Below are positions 17,695 through 24,469 of a DNA stretch of 64,000 nucleotides, one piece after another; position 1 is the first letter of the stretch; each line of letters begins with the position of its first letter. The notes below the pieces were generated by a model, which was given only the letters and a program-made list of their open reading frames with translations, was not told the origin of the DNA and made no database searches. Source of the stretch: a bacterium (lineage in GTDB: Bacteria > Spirochaetota > Leptospiria > Leptospirales > Leptonemataceae); assembly GCA_024742665.1 (NCBI GenBank), contig JANSYA010000010.1, forward strand, positions 124,001 through 188,000. The letters are read 5' to 3'. Position numbers and translations under genes: made by a program.

Positions 17695-17738
17695 ATAGGT
17701 CGTTTTCGGCTGATTCCGGCCCGAAGTGCTCCACGAAT

Positions 17739-17758
17739 TAATCCACAGTTTATCCACA
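17739..17758 (+). promoter_or_regulatory. Two DnaA-box-like sites
   Basis: TTATCCACA at 17750-17758 is a perfect consensus DnaA box, and TAATCCACA at 17739-17747 differs at one base. They are in the same orientation, 11 bp apart, directly before the ATG at 17761 and in the divergent region with dnaE. Confidence 0.55.
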
Positions 17759-17760
17759 CC

Positions 17761-18780
17761 ATGCCAGCATCCCGTGCAAAACAGCCAATGCAGACCGACC
17801 GCGACCAACCCGTGATGCGGATTTCCGAGGCCGCCCTCAAGCTCCAGGTTCCCCGCTACTACATCGACTACTGGCGTAAAACCGGTCTTCTGGGCAGCGG
17901 CGGGAATCTCGACTTTCAGGACCTGCTGAAGATTCGATTTCTGGCTTCCTGCCGCCGGCAGGGGGTTTCCCTGCAGCACATGCGGCGCCTGATCCGTGAA
18001 TGTGAGGCCAGTTCGGTTTCCGATTGGTACAACCAGCTGATCGTCTACGACAATCTGGAAGGGGTGCTGCTGAGCCGGGACGGTGCCGGGCTCGCGCATC
18101 CGGACACCGGGCAGATGTTTTTCAGCTACGGCGAAACCGGCGAGGCGACGTCCACGGCCGGCGGTCCCGGCCCGGTGGTCGATCTGGAAGAACGCCTCAA
18201 GTCGGGGCAGCATTCGTCGGGGGGCGCCGAGCCGGATCAGGAGACAGTCGGAAAGTGGACCGGCGGCCGCGGGGATCCGGGCATGGCCGTGCTCGAAGAA
18301 GATTATCTGAAGCTGCTCGCGTCCGGCGACTTTCGTAAGATCAGCCGCGTGCTCGAGGAAATCATTCGCGTGCAGCCCGACCATGTGGCGGCTCTGATCG
18401 AATTCGGGAATCTGTGTTATGAACACGAAAAACTCGATGAGGCGCTGCGCTACTACGACCGGGCGGTGGAAATTCAGCCGGACTGCGTAGAAGCGCTGTA
18501 TAATGTCGCGAATATCCACTTTAAAGCGAAGCGATACGCGGTTGCGATCCGCAACTTTCAGCAGTGCATCGAACTGGATCCGGACTTTCCGGAAGCCTAT
18601 TACAACCTGGGGCTCCTGTACTATGCGCTGCGGTACTTCGATCAGGCCATCGATTGTATGGTGGGCTATGCCGATTTAGATCCGGACTCCGTCTGGGCCG
18701 ACCAGGCCCGGCAACTGATCGAGGATATGGAAAGCCGACGAGATCAGGGCGTGAATTCAAATCCGGGATTGTTTGAATAA
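17761..18780 (+). CDS. MerR-like winged-helix protein with C-terminal TPR repeats
   Basis: 339 residues. Residues ~19-85 are a MerR-type DNA-binding head: MRISEAALKLQVPRYYIDYW, then FQDLLKIRFLASCRRQGVSL and the helix HMRRLIREC. A Gly/Glu-rich linker follows (~120-165). The C-terminal half is TPR: VLEEIIRVQPDHVAALIEFG, ALRYYDRAVEIQPDCVEALY, YYNLGLLYYALRYFDQAIDC. Classical MerR proteins dimerise through a coiled coil and bind an effector in the C-terminus; here TPRs would bind a protein partner instead. A start at Met19 is possible. It is divergent from dnaE with DnaA-box-like sites abutting its start, so control linked to replication is possible. Confidence 0.8.
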   Translation: MPASRAKQPMQTDRDQPVMRISEAALKLQVPRYYIDYWRKTGLLGSGGNLDFQDLLKIRFLASCRRQGVSLQHMRRLIRECEASSVSDWYNQLIVYDNLEGVLLSRDGAGLAHPDTGQMFFSYGETGEATSTAGGPGPVVDLEERLKSGQHSSGGAEPDQETVGKWTGGRGDPGMAVLEEDYLKLLASGDFRKISRVLEEIIRVQPDHVAALIEFGNLCYEHEKLDEALRYYDRAVEIQPDCVEALYNVANIHFKAKRYAVAIRNFQQCIELDPDFPEAYYNLGLLYYALRYFDQAIDCMVGYADLDPDSVWADQARQLIEDMESRRDQGVNSNPGLFE

Positions 18781-18890
18781 AGCAGGGCTGTCTTTTTAGG
18801 TACTGAATTATTAGAAAAGCGTCGGAAAAACCGGGCCCCGGACGCATTCCTTTCCGTCGAATAAGTAGCAGCGAAACGATTTTACTCGCC

Positions 18891-19868
18891 ATGAATCAGT
18901 TGGTTCCGATTCTGGTGTCGCCCCTGACCATCATGGATTCGGAAGAAAACAATTTTCTGGAATACGCCGCGAGCGTATTCCACGAGATCAGCCTGCTCGA
19001 AATCCGAAAATCCTATCGTTTGCTTTCCGAACTGAATTCGGAAATGATTGAAAGCTTTGTTCAGAAGTACTCCGACTTCGCGATCTTTCTATTAAATATT
19101 CTGGATCAAAAACGTTCGACCGAGCTGCTGGAAAAACTGACCGATTCGGCTCTGGTCTATATCGTCGAAGAAGAGCTGCGCACGCTTTTGATTCGCGAGG
19201 TCGGCAATATCGCGCGGGTCGGCGGTGACTTCGCGGAGTTCAGTCTGTTCATGGAGCTGTGCGATCGACCGCCGGAGTCAGACGAAATTCCGGAGTTCGT
19301 CGCCAGCGTGCTGCAAACGGGAGCGTCTCTGCGTGAGATCGCCGGGCGTAGCTATTTCGCCGCGCTGGATGCGATTGATTCGGATCGTCGCGAACGCGTG
19401 CTGCAGCTGATTTATTCCCGCAATCTGTACGTCGGGGTGGGGTCGCTGATTTACGCTTCCGATCAGGTGCTGAGTTCCGGACTGGATTACCTGGCCATGC
19501 GCCGTCCGGCGCTGCTGTCTTTGATGCCGGAAGCCTGGTTTCTCATTCGCTTTCGCAACGGCCATCACGGACCCTATCTGGGCGAGGGAGTTTTCGTGCA
19601 TCTGCCCGCGGAAATTCAGGAGCGATTGCAGGGCCTGAGCGCGTTTTTGCGCCGGCACAACGATGTGATCCTGCAGATTCAGCAGGTTCGCGAATCCGAG
19701 CAGGACCCCGCGAAAGCGCGGCAGGCGCTGGTCGATTTAATTTATGGATTGATTCAGAAAGCTGAAGCCGACCAGGTCGACTTACTGCTGCAGAATTTCG
19801 AACAGGACGGCTTTATCAGCGCGGCTGACCGGCAGTTGATTCGCACCGTCGCCAGCAGTCGCGGCTGA
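18891..19868 (+). CDS. Hypothetical protein, helical
   Basis: 325 residues of mostly helical sequence with no motif I recognise. It begins MNQLVPILVSPLTIMDSEEN, and the middle has repeated helices (ESFVQKYSDFAIFLLNILDQ; TDSALVYIVEEELRTLLIRE). No signal peptide or transmembrane segment is obvious. It follows the MerR-TPR gene by 110 bp on the same strand and converges on the 72-residue gene across the tandem repeat array. The upstream gap holds ATTATTAGAAAA, also found upstream of the 11420 gene. Function unknown. Confidence 0.65.
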   Translation: MNQLVPILVSPLTIMDSEENNFLEYAASVFHEISLLEIRKSYRLLSELNSEMIESFVQKYSDFAIFLLNILDQKRSTELLEKLTDSALVYIVEEELRTLLIREVGNIARVGGDFAEFSLFMELCDRPPESDEIPEFVASVLQTGASLREIAGRSYFAALDAIDSDRRERVLQLIYSRNLYVGVGSLIYASDQVLSSGLDYLAMRRPALLSLMPEAWFLIRFRNGHHGPYLGEGVFVHLPAEIQERLQGLSAFLRRHNDVILQIQQVRESEQDPAKARQALVDLIYGLIQKAEADQVDLLLQNFEQDGFISAADRQLIRTVASSRG

Positions 19869-19878
19869 GAATTCGCAT

Positions 19879-20085
19879 CGCGCTTTGCGCTTTATTCATT
19901 TCGCAATGCGCTGGCGCGCATGAAACAGGAACCGCGCTTCGCGCTTAATTCATTTCGCAATGCGCTGGCGCGCATGAAATCGGAATCGCGCTTTGCGCTC
20001 AATTCATTTCGCAATGCGCTGGCGCGCATAAAATAGGAACCGCGCTATCGCGCTCTATTCATTTCGCAATGCGCTGGCGCGCATT
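19879..20085. repeat. Tandem array of four ~54-bp units
   Basis: Units start at 19879, 19933, 19987 and 20041. Each carries a conserved ATTCATTTCGCAATGCGC core followed by TGGCGCGCAT, and a more variable CGCGCTTTGCGCT stretch. Within each unit ATGCGC...GCGCAT forms a short hairpin; the last unit extends it to CAATGCGC/GCGCATTG and has one extra base. The array fills the gap between two convergent genes and has no spacers. Confidence 0.9.
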
Positions 20086-20087
20086 GC

Positions 20088-20306
20088 TCATGCAGCAAAG
20101 AAGTCGGCTTTGATGATTTCTTCTAGATGAACGCTGGCAGCGACGCCTTCGCGCCCGTTCTTGATGATCACGTCGCCTTCCATCGTGCGATTCTTATCGA
20201 GCTCGACCAAGGTGCCGTCTTTTAAGTAGAGAATAATGTCGATTCCACGAAAATCGATGTACTGCTGCAGTTGTCGTTTGAAATCGTCCGTGTCCAGTTG
20301 TTGCAT
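20088..20306 (-). CDS. Small conserved hypothetical protein (72 aa)
   Basis: The sequence begins MQQLDTDDFKRQLQQYIDFR, then has two beta-type stretches (GIDIILYLKDGTLVELDKNR; EGDVIIKNGREGVAASVHLE). A short helix followed by a five-strand pattern is reminiscent of Sm-like folds, but no Hfq signature is present. Probably cytoplasmic. Its stop lies at the edge of the tandem repeat array, and its 5' end faces the rpsU leader. Coding status is supported by codon usage and reasonable amino-acid composition. Function unknown. Confidence 0.6.
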   Translation of the reverse strand: MQQLDTDDFKRQLQQYIDFRGIDIILYLKDGTLVELDKNRTMEGDVIIKNGREGVAASVHLEEIIKADFFAA

Positions 20307-20324
20307 GTCTCGTCTAGCTCCGCG

Positions 20325-20354
20325 TTGTGTGTTTCGCCCTGGTGGGCGTATTAT
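20325..20354 (+). promoter_or_regulatory. Candidate promoter far upstream of rpsU
   Basis: TTGTGT (20325-20330) and TATTAT (20349-20354) are 18 bp apart, the same layout as at 4554-4583. If used, it would give a leader of ~370 nt before rpsU. Confidence 0.35.
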
Positions 20355-20370
20355 GTCTGATTTGTTTAAC

Positions 20371-20467
20371 GGTACAAACCGGGCGGAAGTACAGTACTTT
20401 TTCTTAAATTTCTAAAAAATATAATCTAAGGATTTTATGTACTTTTAAATGGTACTATGTACCATTT
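20371..20467. promoter_or_regulatory. Cluster of GTAC palindromes between the 72-aa gene and rpsU
   Basis: Six GTAC cores lie in under 100 bp. AAGTAC-A-GTACTT spans 20387-20399, and AAATGGTAC-TAT-GTACCATTT spans 20447-20467 (perfect 9-bp arms). The surrounding 20395-20470 is AT-rich. These look like binding sites for a symmetric regulator. The rest of the 20307-20730 gap is GC-rich, has a GGGGGGCCCCCC palindrome at 20635-20646, a TTGACA at 20626-20631, and no convincing gene. Confidence 0.5.
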
Positions 20468-20730
20468 GTTAAGTAGTCCTGCGCGATGGCCCCCTGAACC
20501 CGGCGGGGTCGGCTCTGGTAAGCGGCCCCGGTCTGCGCTGTGTCGATGGGATCCCGGGCCTGGATCCGCCGGCCGGCGCCGGAAGGGCCGGGGTTTCGAG
20601 GCGGAAAGCGAGCGGGGGAAGGCGATTGACAGCAGGGGGGCCCCCCGGAATGTGGGTAACAGGCAAGGTATGTACGGGCCGATTTCGGTCCCGTTTGCGC
20701 CCTGCCGATTAGGAGCACAGATACACAGCA

Positions 20731-20946
20731 ATGATAGGCGTGAACTTAAAAGAAGGCGAGTCCATTGAGGCCGCGCTCAAGCGATTCAAGCGCGAGTGCG
20801 TCAATGCCGGCATCCAGTCCGAGATCAAGCGCAGAGAGTTTTTCGAAAAACCCTCCGACCGTCGCAAACGCAAGCGCGACGCCGCGTTCCGGAAGCGTGA
20901 GAAGAAGCGGTTGATGATGCTCCGCAAAGAAAGCCGCCAGAACTGA
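20731..20946 (+). CDS. rpsU: 30S ribosomal protein bS21
   Basis: 71 residues with the bS21 pattern: MIGVNLKEGESIEAALKRFK, then KRECVNAGI, KRREFFEKPSDRRKRK and a basic tail. It binds the small-subunit platform near the anti-Shine-Dalgarno end of 16S rRNA. First gene of rpsU-yqeY-dnaG-rpoD, the classical macromolecular-synthesis arrangement. AGGAG lies at 20711-20715, about 15 nt from the ATG, farther than usual, so initiation may depend on leader structure. The leader contains the GTAC palindromes and a GC-rich block. Confidence 0.97.
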   Translation: MIGVNLKEGESIEAALKRFKRECVNAGIQSEIKRREFFEKPSDRRKRKRDAAFRKREKKRLMMLRKESRQN

Positions 20947-21111
20947 GGCCGACTTTGCTTGATAGCCGCGTGCTCGCTCTGAGCGCGTCGGCGATTGATC
21001 TCATTTCCTGCATATACGCGCCCTGACGGGACTCGAATGATCGTCTCGTCATCGGGCGCACTCCCGACTGCTCTGGTCCGGCGAGAAACTCCATAATTCC
21101 ACAGTATTAAT

Positions 21112-21573
21112 ATGGCAAAGCTATTGGATCAAATCCAGGTCGATATGAAAGCGGCCATGAAAGCTCGTTCCCAGGTCGAGCTCGGCACCCTGCGTCTGCT
21201 GAAGTCTGATATTCAGTACGAGATGACGCGGGACGGCTCCGATGATCTGGCCGACGATAAGGTCGAAGCGATTATCCGGCGCAATATCAAGAAGCGCAAA
21301 GACTCGATCGACCAGTATAAAAAAGCCGGCCGGGATGAATCCGCCGCCTCGGAGCAGGCCGAGCTGGAAATTCTTGAGAAGTATTTGCCGCCGGCCGTCG
21401 GCGATGATGAAATTCAGAAAGTCATCGATGAGGTCTTCGCGAAGGTCAATCCGACCGGCCCCGGCGATATGGGCAAGCTCATGGGGCCCGTCATGGGCCG
21501 CTTTAAGGGCCAGAATATCGACGGCTCGCGGGTCAAAGAACTGGTCCAGGCCCGCATCGCCGGCATCGGCTAA
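21112..21573 (+). CDS. yqeY: GatB/YqeY domain protein
   Basis: 153 residues, typical for YqeY. It begins MAKLLDQIQVDMKAAMKARS, then has VELGTLRLLKSDIQYE, the glutamate-rich middle (EQAELEILEKYLPPAV), and the C-terminal GDMGKLMGPVMGRFKGQNID. It resembles the tRNA-binding tail of GatB amidotransferase, but the role of stand-alone YqeY is not established. It lies between rpsU and dnaG, a position known in several phyla. The 165-bp gap after rpsU shows no gene. Confidence 0.93.
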   Translation: MAKLLDQIQVDMKAAMKARSQVELGTLRLLKSDIQYEMTRDGSDDLADDKVEAIIRRNIKKRKDSIDQYKKAGRDESAASEQAELEILEKYLPPAVGDDEIQKVIDEVFAKVNPTGPGDMGKLMGPVMGRFKGQNIDGSRVKELVQARIAGIG

Positions 21574-21760
21574 ATCGCCCCTCTCATAGCTCATAGCAGC
21601 GCGCTCCGTCTGTTTTACGGCAGAGGCGGGCGTGCATCGTTATCCACCCTTTCCCGCGGAAGCTGATTGGCTTTCCGCTTGCCCGGGATCCTTCCGGCGC
21701 AATGCTGCCGGTTTATGTCTCCTGTCCTGCCGGGTTTTCGGCCGGTCTGCATGCACCCGA

Positions 21761-24235
21761 ATGAGCTCTCGCGATTACAAAGAACAGGTCATTGCGGCCG
21801 TGCCAATCGAATCGTACGTGGGTCGCTACGTGCCGCTCAAGCGCGCGGGCAAGCGACTGACCGGGCTATGTCCCTTTCACAGCGAGAAAACGCCTTCGTT
21901 CAGCGTGACGCCGGAGAAGGGACTGTTCTATTGCTTCGGCTGTGGCAAAGGCGGCGATTTGCTGCGCTTCGTAATGGACTACGAGGGTCTAAGCTTTCCC
22001 GAGGCCCTGGAAACCCTGGGGCGCTTCGCCGGGATCGAGAAGCCGAAGAACTTCGGCGGTCGCAAGAACGATCACCGCGAAAAGCTCTATGATCTAAATG
22101 AACGCGTGGCTCGCAGCTTCGCCGGATTTATTCAGTCGCCGGAAGGTAAATACCAGTTTGATTATCTGCGCTCTCGCGGTTTGAGCGCCGAGACGATCGA
22201 TAGCTTCAGCCTGGGCGGCGCGCCGGAATCCTGGGAGTGGCTCAGGTCGAAGTACGCCGAACACGAAAAAGATCTCGTGCATCTCGGTCTCTTAAAAGAA
22301 GGCCAGCAGGAAGGCCGCCCGCCGTACGACTTTTTTCGCAACCGGGTGATGTTTCCGATTCGCGACGGCGGCGGACGCTACGTGGCTTTCGGCGGTCGCG
22401 CGATGCCCGGCGCCGAGAAGCAGGCCAAGTACATCAACAGTCCCGAGTCGAGCGTCTTTCACAAAAGCCAGGTGCTCTACGGTCTCTATCAGGGCCTGGG
22501 CGAAATTCGTTCGAAAGGCGAGTGCTTTCTGGTCGAAGGCTATATGGACGTGATCGGTCTGTACCAGGCCGGTTATCGCACGGCCTGCGCGCCCCTCGGC
22601 ACGGCGCTGACTCCGGATCATCTCAAGCTGATCTCGCGCTATACTTCTAATTTAACCTGTATCTTCGACGGCGATCGCGCCGGCCGCGCCGCCGCTTTAA
22701 AGTTTGCGCGTCTGTCAATCGAACAGGGCGGGCTGCGATCCCGGGTGATTCTTTTGCCGGCCGGTCAGGATCCTTTCGATCTCGCCTTGAGTCTGCCGGC
22801 GCCGGTTCTGGAGCAGATGCTGGGCGAAGAGTATCGCATTCCCGCGGAGCGCTTTTATCTGCTCGAAGTGATGTTCCCCGGTCGCTTCGCCGACGACCTG
22901 GCGGCTTCGGCTTCGGCTCGGGCGGACAGTGCGGATCATGCGGGCTCATCGAATCCGGATGAAAACGTGGCGGGCCTGGAGGCAGCGATGCAGCCGCACA
23001 TTGCAGGCGCTGATGCTCCGGTCGCCGGTCGCCCGGAAAACGCGGTCATCGCCTACACCGCCCGCGCGCGAGATTATTATACCGGTCAGCTGCCGTCCGC
23101 TCTGCCGCGGGGCACGGAAAAACGTCCGGGCCTGGATCGCCTGTTTGTCGAGCTCGGCGAAATCCATCGGGATTCGGATCGTTTGCTATTGCTCGAAGAA
23201 GCCGCGCACCTGCTCGGATTAAACGCCAACGAAGTGCGTCGCGAATGGCAGCAGAGTCCCCAGGCCCGCGCCGCTTCCCGGCAGCGCAGCGCACCGCCGC
23301 CGCGACGATCGCCGGGTACGAGCGGCGGAGCGCCTTCGACCGGGATCGGACCGCGCTTTACGTCCGGCACTTCTGGCAACTCCGGGAAGTCCAGCGGTCC
23401 CGCGCCGCAGACAGTGGCTCCGGACCCGGGCCAGCACGCGCCGGATCTTGACGGTGCGCCGATCGCGAATGCACCCATGGATTTTGGTCCGGACTACGAC
23501 GAGGCGGCGGGAGCCGACGTCGATGGCGGTGGATTCGAAGCGGGTTTTTCCGGCGGGGTTTCAGACGGCGCGCCGCGAGCGGACCGCCGCGATCGTTCGG
23601 ATCATTCAGGGGGTTTCGAAAGATCCGGCCGGGCTGCCGGTGGCGGCTCTGCATTCGTTCCGCAGCCGAACGCGCATGCTGGAGCGACGGACGCCACGGC
23701 CCGCCGGCGCATCGCCTGCGAACGCGCGCTGCTGATTGAATTGTTTCTGGCTCCGGCCCTGATCGGGGCCTACCAGGCGGGGATTGCGGGATTGGAGTTT
23801 ATCGATCCCCCGGCGGAGTTTTTCTGGCGTTATCTGGAAACCCGCTATCTGACCGGCAACATCTGGACCGTGGACGATTTGAGTCGCTTTGATTTACCTG
23901 AAGAGACGCTGCAGGTATTTAGCGCTCAGATCCTCCAGCGACTGGAGAGCGAGGGCCGTCCGTATTCCGCCGTGGAGCAGGGCGAGAGTGTGCTTTCGGC
24001 CGTCGACGAAGAGGAAATCAAAGCCGCGGAGCGGCTGCAGGTGACGGTCATCAACGATCTGCTGCTGGAACTGCGAATTCTGGAATTGAAAAAAAAGATA
24101 GCGGATACAAGCAGTCGCTACGTTGTGGCCGATTCAGTCGATCAGTCGTATCTTATACAGGAAAGCGGCCGGCTGGTGAAGGAATTGAAAGAGCTGGAGC
24201 TACAGCGCAGAAAATCGGGGCAAACGGTGTCCTGA
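21761..24235 (+). CDS. dnaG: DNA primase
   Basis: 824 residues from the ATG at 21761 (MSSRDYKEQVIAAVPIE); the frame is open from 21632 but upstream sequence is not conserved. The zinc ribbon is CPFH (C37, H40) and YCFGC (C58, C61). The TOPRIM part has VEGYMD (E259) and FDGDRAG (D303, D305). A ~150-residue linker (~500-647) is rich in Gly, Ser, Pro and Asp. A C-terminal helical region (ERALLIELFLAPALIGAYQA) is the DnaB-binding side. Usual DnaG is ~580-650 residues, so the linker explains the length. It synthesises RNA primers at the replication fork. Confidence 0.95.
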   Translation: MSSRDYKEQVIAAVPIESYVGRYVPLKRAGKRLTGLCPFHSEKTPSFSVTPEKGLFYCFGCGKGGDLLRFVMDYEGLSFPEALETLGRFAGIEKPKNFGGRKNDHREKLYDLNERVARSFAGFIQSPEGKYQFDYLRSRGLSAETIDSFSLGGAPESWEWLRSKYAEHEKDLVHLGLLKEGQQEGRPPYDFFRNRVMFPIRDGGGRYVAFGGRAMPGAEKQAKYINSPESSVFHKSQVLYGLYQGLGEIRSKGECFLVEGYMDVIGLYQAGYRTACAPLGTALTPDHLKLISRYTSNLTCIFDGDRAGRAAALKFARLSIEQGGLRSRVILLPAGQDPFDLALSLPAPVLEQMLGEEYRIPAERFYLLEVMFPGRFADDLAASASARADSADHAGSSNPDENVAGLEAAMQPHIAGADAPVAGRPENAVIAYTARARDYYTGQLPSALPRGTEKRPGLDRLFVELGEIHRDSDRLLLLEEAAHLLGLNANEVRREWQQSPQARAASRQRSAPPPRRSPGTSGGAPSTGIGPRFTSGTSGNSGKSSGPAPQTVAPDPGQHAPDLDGAPIANAPMDFGPDYDEAAGADVDGGGFEAGFSGGVSDGAPRADRRDRSDHSGGFERSGRAAGGGSAFVPQPNAHAGATDATARRRIACERALLIELFLAPALIGAYQAGIAGLEFIDPPAEFFWRYLETRYLTGNIWTVDDLSRFDLPEETLQVFSAQILQRLESEGRPYSAVEQGESVLSAVDEEEIKAAERLQVTVINDLLLELRILELKKKIADTSSRYVVADSVDQSYLIQESGRLVKELKELELQRRKSGQTVS

Positions 24236-24284
24236 AAAACGAAGCATTTTTGTTAAAACTACCCTGATTAATTCGCCCCGGCGG

Positions 24285-24313
24285 TTGCTTTTGCCCGACC
24301 GGTTAACGATAAT
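24285..24313 (+). promoter_or_regulatory. Candidate promoter for rpoD
   Basis: TTGCTT (24285-24290) and GATAAT (24308-24313) are 17 bp apart in the AT-rich part of the dnaG-rpoD gap. This would let rpoD be expressed apart from the operon, as in other bacteria. Confidence 0.5.
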
Positions 24314-24368
24314 AACAGGGATTCATTATTATATTTGAAGAACGAGCCTTTCCCGGGGTGTATTTCGT

Positions 24369-24388
24369 CCGGTCCTGTTTTGGACCGG
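24369..24388. promoter_or_regulatory. 7-bp inverted repeat in the rpoD leader
   Basis: CCGGTCC and GGACCGG flank a TGTTTT loop, 81 bp before the rpoD start. No T-run follows, so it is more likely a leader structure or operator than a terminator. Confidence 0.35.
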
Positions 24389-24469
24389 CGATAATGGCAC
24401 GGTCGGGACGGGCTATTTTGGCCTTGTTCGCTTGCGGATAAATTTCAGGCCACCCAGGAGTTTGCGGCG

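Noticed and set aside
17587..18519. N-terminal extension of dnaE
   Set aside because: It lies opposite the MerR-TPR gene, is not polymerase-like, and a good ribosome-binding site precedes the ATG at 17586.
19879..20085. CRISPR array
   Set aside because: The whole 54-bp unit is repeated; there are no unique spacers and no cas genes nearby.
20435..20768. Open frames in the rpsU leader
   Set aside because: Both strands give Gly/Pro/Arg-rich frames with no start signals or homology; better explained as leader sequence.
20960..21090. tRNA-like T-arm (GGGACTCGAATG) on the minus strand
   Set aside because: No matching 5-bp stem, anticodon arm or acceptor stem can be formed around it.
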